64,000 nt of DNA from JBBRVW01 sp038246545 (GTDB lineage: Bacteria > Actinomycetota > Actinomycetes > JACCUZ01): assembly GCA_038246545.1 (NCBI GenBank), contig JBBRVW010000022.1:7042-71041 (forward strand), given 5' to 3'. Each line of letters starts with the position of its first letter. The stretch's first letter is position 1. The position numbers and the translations under genes are program-made. Below the pieces are notes generated by a model. The model searched no databases and had not been told where the DNA came from. It saw only the letters and a program-made list of their open reading frames with translations. This document shows, piece by piece, positions 41,147-50,580 of the stretch.

Positions 41147-41947
41147 CTACGCCCGGCCGAACTCCGGCCCGAAGAACGACGCCTGGCCGTCCTTGATCAG
41201 GTAGACCGACCAGTCGGGCAGGCCGGCGAACCAGGCAGCCGCGCCGGGCCCCTCGACCAGGGCGGCGGTGGCCAGGGCGTCGGCGAGCCCGGCGTCCGGG
41301 CCGACCACGGTGGCGGAGTCGTAGTGCATCGCGGTGCTGCGGGTCCGCGGGTTCGTGAGGTGGCGACCGCGCTCGTAGAGCCCGCTGGTGGCGACGGCTC
41401 CGGTACCGACGTGCACCACCTGCACGACCTGCTGGGTGTCGTAGGGGTTGAGGATGCCGATCGCCCAAAGCTGGCGGGGCGCCTGCTCGCCCCGGCAGGC
41501 GATGTCGCCGGACGCGTTCACGCACACGTTCGGGATGCCGGCGGCCTCGATCTGCAGAGCGACCTGTCCGGCCGCCCAGCCCTTCACGTAGCCCGACGGG
41601 TCGACGCCGCCCGGGACGGCCCAGGGGTCGAACGCGCCGCCCGTGAGGACCCGTGCCCGCTGGCAGGCGGCGAGCACCTCCTGCACCACGAGCGGGGTCC
41701 GGTCCAGGGTGATCAACCCGTTGCGGTACATGGTGATCGGGGTGTCGACCCGGTAGGTGGAGAACCACGCGTCGACCTGGTGCAGGTACGCGACGGCGTC
41801 GCTGATGATGTCGTCGTAGTCCGACGGCAGCTCCGGCGCGCGCAGGTCGAAGGTGACCGCGGTGCCCCACACGTGCTCGACGTGGACCCGCCGCTGCCAC
41901 GGGCCGGGGCCGGCGAGCGTGACCTCGGGTACGACGGAGTCGGGCAT
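41147..41947 (-). CDS. apbE: FAD:protein FMN transferase (ApbE family)
   Basis: The 266-residue protein has VWGTAVTFDLRAPELPSD at the start, GGAFDPWAVPGGVDPSGYVKGWA in the centre with the family's DPsGyvKGwa pattern, NASGDIACRG, and TSGLYERGRHLTNPRT near the end with the conserved H-P segment region. ApbE links FMN to a Thr in FMN-binding proteins; a broken FMN-binding gene lies directly upstream. No lipobox is seen, so this form may be cytosolic. Confidence 0.9.
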   Translation of the reverse strand: MPDSVVPEVTLAGPGPWQRRVHVEHVWGTAVTFDLRAPELPSDYDDIISDAVAYLHQVDAWFSTYRVDTPITMYRNGLITLDRTPLVVQEVLAACQRARVLTGGAFDPWAVPGGVDPSGYVKGWAAGQVALQIEAAGIPNVCVNASGDIACRGEQAPRQLWAIGILNPYDTQQVVQVVHVGTGAVATSGLYERGRHLTNPRTRSTAMHYDSATVVGPDAGLADALATAALVEGPGAAAWFAGLPDWSVYLIKDGQASFFGPEFGRA

Positions 41948-42006
41948 GGTCCGATCCTGCCGTGCATCGCTGGTTCTCGACGCCTCCGGCGCGAGGCCGG
42001 TCGAGG

Positions 42007-42600
42007 TCACAGGTGCGCCTTGGCCCGTGCGCCCGCGAGCGAGGTCTTCCACGCAGCGGAGGTGAACGAGGCGCCGGTCGCACCGGCGATCTGCGCGGAC
42101 TTCGCCGCCAGCGTCTGGGCCGTCAGGATCGGGAGGGCCATCTCGGAGTAGGGCTCGGAGTCCCCGGTGGGGTAGGTGGCGGCCCAGACGTCGACCAGCG
42201 TGCCGTTCGCGACCCGGATGCCCACCTGCAGCGGGCCGTACTTCGACTGCGCGACCGGCCCGAGGTAGCGGCCGGCCCGGCCGCCTGTGTGGGGGTCGGC
42301 TTCCGGGTGCTGGTGGGCTTGCTCGTCGGCTTGCTGCTGGGCTTGGTGGTCGGCTCGGCGGTGACGGTGGCAGTCGCCTTGCCGGTGGCTGCAGCTGTGG
42401 CGGTGGGCTCGGCGGAGTGCCTCGCCGTCGCGCGGTGGGTGGTGGCGGTCGTGGGTGTCTTCCGGTGCTTCGACGAGCGCGACGCGTCGCTCGCCTTCCT
42501 CCCCCGGCGGGCGTGGGCTGAGGCGCCGGGCGCTGCGGTGGCGGCAGCGACGGGGGCGGGCGGGGCGCCTCCCACCACGCCGCCCGCGGCGGCGGGAGCG
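42007..42600 (-). pseudogene. FMN-binding domain protein, frameshifted
   Basis: The C-terminal ~80 codons encode an FMN-binding domain (YGPLQVGIRVANGTLVDVWA, and TGASFTSAAWKTSLAGA with the family's S/T-G-A-(S/T) flavinylation region). The upstream Thr/Lys/Pro-rich stalk (ATVTAEPTTKPSSKPTSKPT) typical for these exported proteins is in another frame, with the switch in the GC run at about 42268-42296. No convincing start or signal peptide was found for the stalk frame. Either a true pseudogene or a sequencing error in the GC run. Confidence 0.6.
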
Positions 42601-42752
42601 GCATGGCCCGAGTAGGACAGCAGTCGTTGTCGGCCGGTCGGCCGTGCGACCGCACGGCGCCGGAGGTGGGGCTGGCCGCACCACGCTGGGCGCCCAGCCT
42701 CCTGTGGCCGCGCCCGCCGGTGACCGATGATCGGTGTGAGGAGGTGTGTGTG

Positions 42753-43133
42753 ATGGACGTCGTGCGCGTCCTGGTCGTCGACGACCAGGAGCCGTTCCGG
42801 GCCGCGATGACGGCCGTGGTCGAGCTGACCGACGGCTTCGTCGTGGTGGGGGCGGTGGAGACCGGCGAGGAGTCCGTCACCGCCGTCCGCGACCTCGCAC
42901 CCGACCTGGTGCTGATGGACGTCAACCTCCCCGGCATCGACGGCGTGGAAGCGACCCGGCAGATCTGTCGGCTCGGCACCGGCGCGATCGTCGTGCTGCT
43001 CTCGACGTACGACGACGACGAGTTCGACAGCGCCGGCTGCGGTGCCGCCGCCTACGTGCCGAAGGGCGCGTTCGGGCCGGACCGGCTGCTGCGCGAGTGG
43101 CAAGCCGCCACGGCGCAGGCCCCGCCGGGCTGA
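42753..43133 (+). CDS. receiver-only response regulator
   Basis: The 126-residue protein is a CheY-like receiver: acidic pair in LVVDDQEPF, phospho-acceptor Asp in LVLMDVNLPGIDG, and the conserved Lys in YVPKGAF. It ends right after the domain and has no DNA-binding output. GAGGAGG lies 9 bases before ATG 42753. It is convergent with the sensor-like gene at 43146, so it may be a phosphate sink or protein-protein regulator for that set. Confidence 0.85.
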   Translation: MDVVRVLVVDDQEPFRAAMTAVVELTDGFVVVGAVETGEESVTAVRDLAPDLVLMDVNLPGIDGVEATRQICRLGTGAIVVLLSTYDDDEFDSAGCGAAAYVPKGAFGPDRLLREWQAATAQAPPG

Positions 43134-43145
43134 CCCGGCGGTCGG

Positions 43146-45194
43146 TCAGCGCACCGCCGGGGCGGAGTCGTCGACCTCGCGGGGCGCGGGCACCGGCGAC
43201 GCCTCGACGGTCGGCACGGTCACCCGCAACCGCCCCAGCGACTCGACGAGCGAGCCACCGAGCGCCTCCACCCGGTCCAGCACCGCCTCGCGCTCGCCGC
43301 GCAGTGGGGCAGCCCGCTCGACCTCGAGGACCAGGCTCCGGTCGTCGACCGAGAGGTGCAGCGTGCCGCGTGCGCCCGCAGTCACGGCCGCGGTCGCCGC
43401 GTAGTACGCGGCCGCCTCGGTGCGCGCCGCGAAGCGGCGTCCCTGCGCCGAGGCGGCGACCGCCAGCTGCACCGGGTTGCCGACCCGCGCCAGGAATGCG
43501 GTCAGAGCCGGTGCCACCCCGGCCCGGGCAAGCATCGTGGGGAAGATGCCGCGGGTCAGCTCGCGCAGCGCTTCGAGGGCGTCGGTGGCCTGGCCGACGA
43601 GGGCGTCGGTGGCGGTGGTCGGGTCCGGGCCGGCCTCCAGCGTCGCCGTGAGTGACCGCAGGTTCGGCATCACGTCGCGGTCGATCGCGTGCTCCAGCCG
43701 GCGGCGCTCGGCGTCACCGGCCTCGAACAGCCGTCGCCGCGACGCCGCCAGCTCGGCCGTACGCCGGTCGAGGTCGGCGACGTGCGCGGCCAGCTCGGCC
43801 GCCAGCCGCGCGTTGCGGAAGGCCACCGCGGCCTGCTCGGCGAGGTCGTCCAGCAGGGCCAGCTCGTGCGGCCGCACCGCCCGGCCCGGGGCGGGGGTCA
43901 CGGTGATCGACCCGAGCGGCCCTGCCGCGTCCGCCACCGGCACCGTGACATCGGCCCCGGACGCCGAGCGGGCGGCGCGCGGCGACGACGACCACGACGC
44001 GGTGCCGGTCTCGCCGTGGTCGACGTCGAGGGTGACCACGCAGCGGCTGGCCGCGACCGCGCGACCGGCCGCCTCGGCGACCGCCGGGAGCAGTGAGGCC
44101 GGGGCGGGGCTGTCGCCGAGCCGTCGGCTGAACGCCGAAAGAGCGTCGTAGGGGACGGCGCGCGGCCCGTACGCCAGCCGGTCGGCGAACCGGACGACCC
44201 GGCGTCGCAGCGGCTGGAACGCCATCGCCACCGCGGCGGTCGCGACAACCGACGGCCAGAAGCCGGACACCTGGTCGCCGAGCAGAGCACCGACCCCGAC
44301 GACGAGCAGCGTGTAGCCGACCGCGACGAACGCCGCCGCCAGCGTGACGACGACCGCGCGGTTGATGATGACGTCGACGTCGTAGAGCCGGTAGCGCAGC
44401 ACGGCGATCGCCAGCAGCACCGGCAGCAGCAGGAACGACACCTGCAGGGGTACAGCCGACAGCCAGGTGGTGCGGCCGTCGTTGAGTCCCGAGACGACCA
44501 GGAGCATGAGCATCCCGACGCCGGCAGCGGCCGCCGCCAGCACGAACCAGCGCAGCTGTTGGCGGGTCTCGCCGGTGGCCCGCCGCATCCGCACCATCAG
44601 CGACGCCACCGACAACAGCAGCATCGCGCAGACGAGCAGCACGCCGGAGGAGAGCAGGAACCCCGACGTCGTGTTGGTGTGGGTCTGGTCGCCGCGGCCG
44701 ACGAAGCTGTCGGGGTCGGCGTGCACCAGCCCGACGAGGAACAGCGCCAGCCCGAGGACGGTGGCTGCGACGGCGTAACGCCAGCGCCGCGACAGCACGT
44801 GCCCGTCCGGCGCGATGAGGAACATCACGGTGAGCCCGGTCAGCGCGACCGGCCCGCCGAAGAACGCCGCGACCCAGCCGGCCAGCACACTGGGCGACCG
44901 GGTGCCCGGACCGCCCTCGGTGTCCACCCAGATGCTGTAGATCTCGCTGACCATCGAGACCGACGTCGAGGCCCCGACGCCGACCAGGATCCAGCCGATC
45001 GGGTTGCGCGGGAGGCGGCTGAGGATCAGGGCGCCCATCAGGGTGCTGCCCAGGGCGGCCGCGTTGATGATGGGCCAGCCGTGCACGACCGTCGAGTCGC
45101 GTGAGAACAGCGGTTGGACTGCCGCGTTCATGGCGGTGTCGCCGGCGAAGCAGGCCGCGCTCAGGGCGACGAGCAGCCAGGGCAGCCGCCGCAC
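43146..45194 (-). CDS. histidine-kinase-like membrane sensor, degenerate catalytic core
   Basis: The 682-residue protein has about eight membrane helices (1-320), a GAF-like domain (about 350-465), a coiled coil and a HisKA_3-like helix. At the phospho-acceptor position the usual DxHD is replaced (RRRLEHAIDRDVMPNLRSL), and the ATPase region lacks the N box and DDGxG. It is therefore probably not an active kinase; it may bind ligand or heterodimerise with the kinase encoded directly upstream (stop and start are adjacent). GTG start. Confidence 0.8.
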   Translation of the reverse strand: MRRLPWLLVALSAACFAGDTAMNAAVQPLFSRDSTVVHGWPIINAAALGSTLMGALILSRLPRNPIGWILVGVGASTSVSMVSEIYSIWVDTEGGPGTRSPSVLAGWVAAFFGGPVALTGLTVMFLIAPDGHVLSRRWRYAVAATVLGLALFLVGLVHADPDSFVGRGDQTHTNTTSGFLLSSGVLLVCAMLLLSVASLMVRMRRATGETRQQLRWFVLAAAAAGVGMLMLLVVSGLNDGRTTWLSAVPLQVSFLLLPVLLAIAVLRYRLYDVDVIINRAVVVTLAAAFVAVGYTLLVVGVGALLGDQVSGFWPSVVATAAVAMAFQPLRRRVVRFADRLAYGPRAVPYDALSAFSRRLGDSPAPASLLPAVAEAAGRAVAASRCVVTLDVDHGETGTASWSSSPRAARSASGADVTVPVADAAGPLGSITVTPAPGRAVRPHELALLDDLAEQAAVAFRNARLAAELAAHVADLDRRTAELAASRRRLFEAGDAERRRLEHAIDRDVMPNLRSLTATLEAGPDPTTATDALVGQATDALEALRELTRGIFPTMLARAGVAPALTAFLARVGNPVQLAVAASAQGRRFAARTEAAAYYAATAAVTAGARGTLHLSVDDRSLVLEVERAAPLRGEREAVLDRVEALGGSLVESLGRLRVTVPTVEASPVPAPREVDDSAPAVR

Positions 45195-46538
45195 TCAGCC
45201 CACCCCCGCCGTACGTCGGCCGGCCGGAGTCAGGGGCACGCGGCCGGACACCCGGGTGCCGCCGCCGGGCGCCGCGGCCCAGTCGAGCGAGCCGCCGAGC
45301 GAGTCGACGCGGTCGCTCATGTTCGCCAGCCCGCCGACTGCGGCGGCCACGCGGGGGTCGAATCCGGCGCCGTCGTCGGTGACGGTGAACGCGAGGACGG
45401 TGCCCTCGATCACGAGGGCGACGTGGACGCGTGTCGCGCCGGCGTGCTTCACGGCGTTCTGCACCGCCTCGAGGCAGCAGAAGTAGACGGCGGCCTCCAC
45501 CTCGCGCGGGTGCCGGCCGAGGCCGGCGTCCGCGACGGTGACCGGCACCGGGCTGGTGGCGGCGGCAGCGAGCAGAGCCGGGCCGATGCCGTCGCCGCCG
45601 AGCCGGCGCGGGTAGATGCCGCGGGACAGCTCGACGAGGGTGTCGGTGGCCGCCCGGGCGGCGGCGGCCTGCGCCGTGAGGACCTGCGTGGCGCGCTCCG
45701 CCGACTTCGCGGCCAGCGTCTCGGCCAGCCGCAGGTTGACCGCCAGCGCGACGAGGTGCTGCTGCGCGCCGTCGTGGATGTCCCGTTCCAGCCGCCGCCG
45801 GGCGGCGTCCTGCGTCTCGACCAGCCGCTCGCGGGAGGCCCGCAGCTCCTCGGCCCGGGCGGACAGCTCCAGCAGCCGCCGGGCCAGCTGGGCCCGCAGC
45901 CGCACACCATGCAGCACCACACCGGCCTGCGCGGCCAGCCCGGCGAACAGCCGCTCCTCCACGGGCGTCAGCGGCCGGTCGTCCTGCTCGCGCAGGCGCA
46001 GCACCCCGAGCACGTCGCCGGCGAGCCGCACCGTGCGGGTCCGACGGCCCGGCTCGAGCGCGACGTCCGGCGGGGTGTCGTCGGCCGTCGTCTCCGGCGG
46101 CCACGTCGCGGCGAGCACAAGGCCGTCGTCCACCGAGAGCCAGACCTGCGCCCACTGCGCGCCGGTGCCTTCGCACAGCACCTGCGCCATCCGGGTCGCA
46201 ACCTCGTCGCCCGACGGCCCGGTCACCGTCTCGGCGAACCTGCTCAGCACGTCGTACGGCGAGGGCCGGCCGCCGTGCACCGCGCGCGACGCGCGGCCCT
46301 CCAGCCGCACCTGAACCGGCTCGAAGCCGAGCGCGACGACGGCCGTCGCGAGCAACGAGAGCCCGAGGTGGGGCGAGTCGGTGTGCCCGATGAGCGCCCC
46401 GCCGCCGAGCACGACCACGACATAGGTGACGACGACGAAGACCGTGAGCCCGCCCAGCACGAGCAGCGCGGCGCGCCAATCGCCGCGGGACCGTCGCCAG
46501 CGCGCGAGCAGCGCGGAGGACGGCAACGTGGTCGACAT
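45195..46538 (-). CDS. NarL-class sensor histidine kinase
   Basis: The 447-residue kinase has two N-terminal membrane helices (about 20-85), a GAF-like region (about 110-210), the dimerisation helix with phospho-acceptor His in RDIHDGAQQHLVALAVNLRL, and an intact ATPase: N box EAVQNAVKHAGATR, G1 box DDGAGFDP, G2 region GGGTRVSG. ATG 46538 opens the first helix region; the frame upstream is not membrane-like. It lies upstream of the degenerate sensor and downstream of the NarL-type regulator gene. Confidence 0.88.
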   Translation of the reverse strand: MSTTLPSSALLARWRRSRGDWRAALLVLGGLTVFVVVTYVVVVLGGGALIGHTDSPHLGLSLLATAVVALGFEPVQVRLEGRASRAVHGGRPSPYDVLSRFAETVTGPSGDEVATRMAQVLCEGTGAQWAQVWLSVDDGLVLAATWPPETTADDTPPDVALEPGRRTRTVRLAGDVLGVLRLREQDDRPLTPVEERLFAGLAAQAGVVLHGVRLRAQLARRLLELSARAEELRASRERLVETQDAARRRLERDIHDGAQQHLVALAVNLRLAETLAAKSAERATQVLTAQAAAARAATDTLVELSRGIYPRRLGGDGIGPALLAAAATSPVPVTVADAGLGRHPREVEAAVYFCCLEAVQNAVKHAGATRVHVALVIEGTVLAFTVTDDGAGFDPRVAAAVGGLANMSDRVDSLGGSLDWAAAPGGGTRVSGRVPLTPAGRRTAGVG

Positions 46539-46874
46539 GATCCGCAGTCTGCCCCCGCGGGCGCTCCGCGGGCAGGGCGTTGACCGAACCCCGGGGGTGG
46601 GGCCAGCCGCACCCGGCCCCGGCAGACGGGCGGAATCCACCCGCATGGCGGGGCCACTTCCTCGCAACAGCAACGGCCGGTGAGCCGCGGACGGCGCGCG
46701 ACCATCCACCTGCCCCGGCCTGTCCGGGCTGCGCTGACCGCAGCTACCCACCGCTGGTCAGCCGCGAACGGGTCAAGGCGCTGGCCGGCTTGCTGATCCG
46801 GAGCGTGCCTCCGACGTCGGGAGGTCGAACGCGCAAGGGGTTGAGGGACGTCACCGACAGGTGCGGCCGACAGC
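46539..46874. other. intergenic between regulator and kinase genes
   Basis: A 336-base gap. It presumably holds the kinase promoter on the minus strand near 46540-46640 and the terminator of the regulator gene. No motif strong enough to name was found. Confidence 0.35.
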
Positions 46875-47540
46875 TCAGCCGGTGGCCTCGAGGAAGGCGA
46901 GCACGGCCATCACCCGGCGGTTCACCTCGCCCTCCTCGACCAGGCCGAGCTTCTGGAAGACCGAGCCGATGTGCTTCTCCACGGCCCGGTCGCTCATGTA
47001 CAGCGTCCGGGCGATGGTGGCGTTGTTCTTGCCGGTGGCCATCGCCTCCAGCACCTGCCGCTCCTTCTCGGTGAGCCCCGGCAGCGGCGAGCCGGCGTCC
47101 CCGGCCTTGCGCGCCATCAGCCCCTCGACGACCTTCGGGTCCAGCGCCGAGCCGCCGCGCGCGACGTCGTGCAGCGCCCGGACCAGCTCGTCGAGCTGGG
47201 ACACCCGCTCCTTGAGGAGGTAGCCGAGACCGGCCACACCGTCCTTGAGCAGCTCGAAGGCGTAGTCCTCCTCGACGTACTGCGACAGCACCACGACGCC
47301 GATGTCGGGGTGCTCGGCCCGGATCTGCTTGGCCGCGTCGATGCCCTCGGTCGTGAACGACGGTGGCATCCGGATGTCGGTGAGGACGGCGTCCGGGCTC
47401 GTCTCCCGGACCGTCTTCAGCAGCGACTGCGGGTCGGCCACTGCGCCGACGAGCTCGATGTCCTCGACCTCGCCCAGGAGCGCGGCGATGCCTTCGCGGA
47501 CGAGGTAGTTGTCGTCGGCCAGGACGACCCGGAGCGCCAT
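46875..47540 (-). CDS. NarL/FixJ-family response regulator
   Basis: The 221-residue protein has a receiver (acidic pair in VVLADDNYLV, phospho-acceptor Asp in AVLTDIRMPP, Lys in GYLLKERV) and a C-terminal LuxR-type HTH (LTEKERQVLEAMATGKNNAT, then VEKHIGSVFQKLGL). It most likely pairs with the kinase at 45195-46538. ATG 47540. Confidence 0.93.
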   Translation of the reverse strand: MALRVVLADDNYLVREGIAALLGEVEDIELVGAVADPQSLLKTVRETSPDAVLTDIRMPPSFTTEGIDAAKQIRAEHPDIGVVVLSQYVEEDYAFELLKDGVAGLGYLLKERVSQLDELVRALHDVARGGSALDPKVVEGLMARKAGDAGSPLPGLTEKERQVLEAMATGKNNATIARTLYMSDRAVEKHIGSVFQKLGLVEEGEVNRRVMAVLAFLEATG

Positions 47541-47624
47541 GGTCCGGAGGGTAGACGGAAACGCCGCGGTGCGGCCGGTCCGTGAGGACCGACCGCACCG
47601 CGGGTCGTGCGCAGTGGACCAGGA

Positions 47625-49820
47625 TCAGACCAGCACTGCCGTCTGCTCCTCGGCCAGCATGGCCTCCAGCTCGTCCTCCTCGAGGTCCGCGCCCTCGAGG
47701 TTGAGGTGCGGCAGCCGGCGGTCGAGCCAACGGGGGAGCCACCAGGCCTGGTGCCCGAGCAGACTCATCGCCGCCGGCACCAGCACCATCCGGACCAGGG
47801 TCACGTCGAGCAGGACGGCGACAGCCAGGCCGACGCCGAACATCTTCGCGATGACGTCGCTGCCCAGGATGAAGGCACCGAAGACCGCCATCATGATGAG
47901 GGCCGCGCTGGTGATGACCCGGGCGGTGGACCCGACACCCTCGACCACGGCCCGCTTCGGGTCACGGTGCTTGAGGTACTGCTCGCGCACCCGGCTCAGC
48001 AGGAACACCTCATAGTCCATCGAGAGACCGAAGAGGATCGCGAACATCAGCATCGGCGCCAGCGGCATGATCGGCACGTTCTCGTGCACGCCGATCAGCT
48101 CGCGGCCCCAGCCCCACTGGAAGACGGCCACGATGACGCCGTAGGCCGCGCCGACGCTGAGCACGTTGAGCACAGCTGCCTTCAACGGCACCAGCACCGA
48201 GCGGAACACGATCATCAGCACCAGGAACGACAGGCCGATGACGGCGCCGAGGAAGTATGGCATCCGGTCCTGCAGCCGCTTCGACACGTCGTCGGTGAGA
48301 GCCGTGCCGCCGGTGACGCTGACGTCCGCGGCCGAGCCGCCGACCACGCCGGGGATCACGTCGGTCCGCAGGTGCGTCAGCAGCGTCGAGGCGGCCTCGT
48401 CCTGCGGGCCGGTGACCGGGGTGACCCCGATGATCGCCAGGTCGCCCTTCGCGTCGAGCACCGGTGCGTCGACGGACGCGACACCGGCGACGTCGCCGAT
48501 CTCCGCCGCCAGCGCGGTTGCCGTCGCCTTCGCGTCGGCCGTGGTGCCGGCCGTGTCCACGACGACCGTCAGCGGGCCGTTGCTGCCGGGACCGTAGTGG
48601 TCGGCGATCAGGTCGTACGCCTTGCGGGTGGTGGTGATGGGCGCGTCGTTGCCGGCGTCGGCGAACCCGAGCCGCATCGACAGCACCGGGATCGCCAGCA
48701 CGACGAGGACCAGCGCAGCTGCCGCGCCGTAGCGCACCGGCCGGTTCACGACGCGAGCGGTCCAGCGGGCCGACGTCGAGCTCGGGTCCCACGCCGGCCG
48801 CCGCTTCACGAACGGCACCTTGACGCTGTTGACGCGCTTCTTGGTGATACCGAGCAGCGCGGGCAGCAGGGTCACCGCGGCGAGCATCGAGACCGCGACC
48901 ATGATCGCGGAGGCCCAGCCCATGGTGGCCATCATCGGGACGCCGGAGACGTACAGGCCGGCGATCGCGAGGACCACGGTCACGCCGGCGAACAGCACCG
49001 ACAGGCCGGCGGTGGCGTTGGCCCGGCCGATGGCCTCGGGCACCGGCATGCCGGACTCGAGGTTCTGCCGGTGCCGCGCCAGGATGAACAGCGCGTAGTC
49101 GATGCCGACACCGAGACCGATCATGACCCCGACGATGCTGGCGATCGACGGCACCGACATGGCGCCGGACATGACGCCGATCGCGCTGGTGCCGATGAGC
49201 AGGCCGACGAGGGCCACCAGGATCGGGAGGCTCATGGCGACGATCGAGCCGAACGCGATCGCGAGGACGACCACGGCGACGGCGATGCCGATGATCTCGC
49301 TGCCCGGAGCGGCATCGCCCTTGGCATAGCCGAGGCCGCCGTCGTACTCGACCTGGATGCCGGCGTCCCGAACCGCCCGGGTGGCGAGCTCGGCCTCGTC
49401 GAAGTCCTCGGGGCCGATCACGTCACGGTCGAAGCCGACGGTGGAGAAGGCCGTCGTGCCGTCCTGGCTGACGGTTGGTCCCCGCGCGTCGTAGGGATCG
49501 CTGACGCCGGTGACGTGCGTGCCGTCGGCCAGCGCGGTGACGGCCTGCTCGACGGCCTTCTTCGCGGCCGGGGCGGTGATGCCGTCCTCGGCGTGAAACA
49601 GGACGTTCGAGGTGTAGAGGGTCTGCTGCGGGAACCGGTCCTGGATGGCGTCCGCCGCGCGCTGCGACTCCGCGCCGGGGAGCGTGAAGCTCTCGTCGGC
49701 CGGACCGCCGAGGGACATGTTGAGCAGTACCGCGGTCACCGCGACCAGGACCCAGGCGGCGAGAACGCGCCACGGGTGCCGTCCGGCGAAGTGACCGACG
49801 CGGTAGAGAAAGCGTGACAT
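47625..49820 (-). CDS. MMPL/RND-family membrane transporter
   Basis: The 731-residue protein has a first helix (WRVLAAWVLVAVTAVLLN), a large external loop, five grouped helices, a second external loop and a second set of five to six helices: the 12-helix internally duplicated MMPL layout. GLGVGIDYALFILARHR and GLSMDYEVFLLSRVRE are the conserved Asp-Tyr proton-relay motifs in helices 4 and 10. Members export lipids or drugs; the substrate is not known here. ATG 49820 has AGG-rich sequence upstream. Confidence 0.9.
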   Translation of the reverse strand: MSRFLYRVGHFAGRHPWRVLAAWVLVAVTAVLLNMSLGGPADESFTLPGAESQRAADAIQDRFPQQTLYTSNVLFHAEDGITAPAAKKAVEQAVTALADGTHVTGVSDPYDARGPTVSQDGTTAFSTVGFDRDVIGPEDFDEAELATRAVRDAGIQVEYDGGLGYAKGDAAPGSEIIGIAVAVVVLAIAFGSIVAMSLPILVALVGLLIGTSAIGVMSGAMSVPSIASIVGVMIGLGVGIDYALFILARHRQNLESGMPVPEAIGRANATAGLSVLFAGVTVVLAIAGLYVSGVPMMATMGWASAIMVAVSMLAAVTLLPALLGITKKRVNSVKVPFVKRRPAWDPSSTSARWTARVVNRPVRYGAAAALVLVVLAIPVLSMRLGFADAGNDAPITTTRKAYDLIADHYGPGSNGPLTVVVDTAGTTADAKATATALAAEIGDVAGVASVDAPVLDAKGDLAIIGVTPVTGPQDEAASTLLTHLRTDVIPGVVGGSAADVSVTGGTALTDDVSKRLQDRMPYFLGAVIGLSFLVLMIVFRSVLVPLKAAVLNVLSVGAAYGVIVAVFQWGWGRELIGVHENVPIMPLAPMLMFAILFGLSMDYEVFLLSRVREQYLKHRDPKRAVVEGVGSTARVITSAALIMMAVFGAFILGSDVIAKMFGVGLAVAVLLDVTLVRMVLVPAAMSLLGHQAWWLPRWLDRRLPHLNLEGADLEEDELEAMLAEEQTAVLV

Positions 49821-50119
49821 GGCATGGCCTTTCCTGCCCTGGTCGGGCTGGTGCGGTGGGGGTCCGGCCGTGCGGGGTGCTCGGTCCGGCTCCTGAAGAC
49901 TGCTTGGACCTGGAGCCCGCTCCCATGGCGCGGACCGCACGCCCGCCCGGGGTCCGTCGCACGCCGTGCTGCGGCTGACCGACCCTCAGGGGTGTGCTGG
50001 CCCCATCCCCGCGTACGGCCCGGAACGTCTGGATCGGCCGGCCGCACCCTGTCGCACCATCCGGTTTCCGACAGGCGCCCGTCGAGGGGTCGACAGGCCG
50101 ATACACTTCCGGCTTGCTA

Positions 50120-50414
50120 GGGCCTCTAGCGCAATCGGCAGAGCAGCGGACTTCACAAATAGGAGCGCCTGGCCGGAAACGGTCAGGATGACACCACTCA
50201 AAGTCGGGGAACCCTTCGCCGGACGACCGGCATGGCAATCCCGAGCCAAGCCGAGGGTGACCTCGGAAGGTGTAGAGACTGGACGGGTGGCACCTACAGC
50301 GCACAGCGCCACGGTGAAGGGACAGTCCAGACCACGAACGCCCGCCTGGGCGGCGCCGAAAGGCGTAGTGGCAGGTTAATCCGCGGGTTGTGGGTTCGAA
50401 TCCCACGGGGCCCA
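50120..50414 (+). tRNA. tRNA-Lys (UUU) interrupted by a group I intron
   Basis: The exons are 50120-50153 and 50376-50414. Spliced, they give a 73-nt cloverleaf: acceptor GGGCCTC/GGGGCCC, anticodon stem GCGGA/TCCGC with loop CTTTTAA (anticodon TTT), T arm GTGGG/CCCAC with TTCGAAT, and discriminator A. The short variable loop excludes Leu. The insertion lies between anticodon positions 34 and 35, the same site as in cyanobacterial tRNA-Leu(UAA). CCA is not encoded. Confidence 0.85.
50154..50375 (+). ncRNA. group I intron (subgroup IC3-like), 222 nt
   Basis: The sequence follows the cyanobacterial/plastid trnL intron core: CTCAAAGTCGGGGAACCC (P4 side), GGCAATCCCGAGCCAAGCC (Q/P6), CGGAAGGTGTAGAGACTGG and ACGGGTGGCACC (R). 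P7 forms between GACTG (50277-50281) and CAGTC (50323-50327). P1 pairs exon CTU plus C54 with GGAG, placing a U-G wobble at the 5' splice site. The last base, G50375, is the terminal omega-G. There is no endonuclease gene, so it is self-splicing but probably not mobile. Confidence 0.85.
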
Positions 50415-50580
50415 CCGAACGGGCCGGGCTGTGTCCGGGGTACCGGTGAGCTCGTCGCCATGGGCGGCCGCCATTGCTGCTGCACGGGCGGTGAGGCACA
50501 TCGAGAGCGATGAGTTTCCTGGCTGCCTACGGTCGGTAGGTCGGAGACACGAGAGCCACGAGACCCGAGGTGACCGCACG

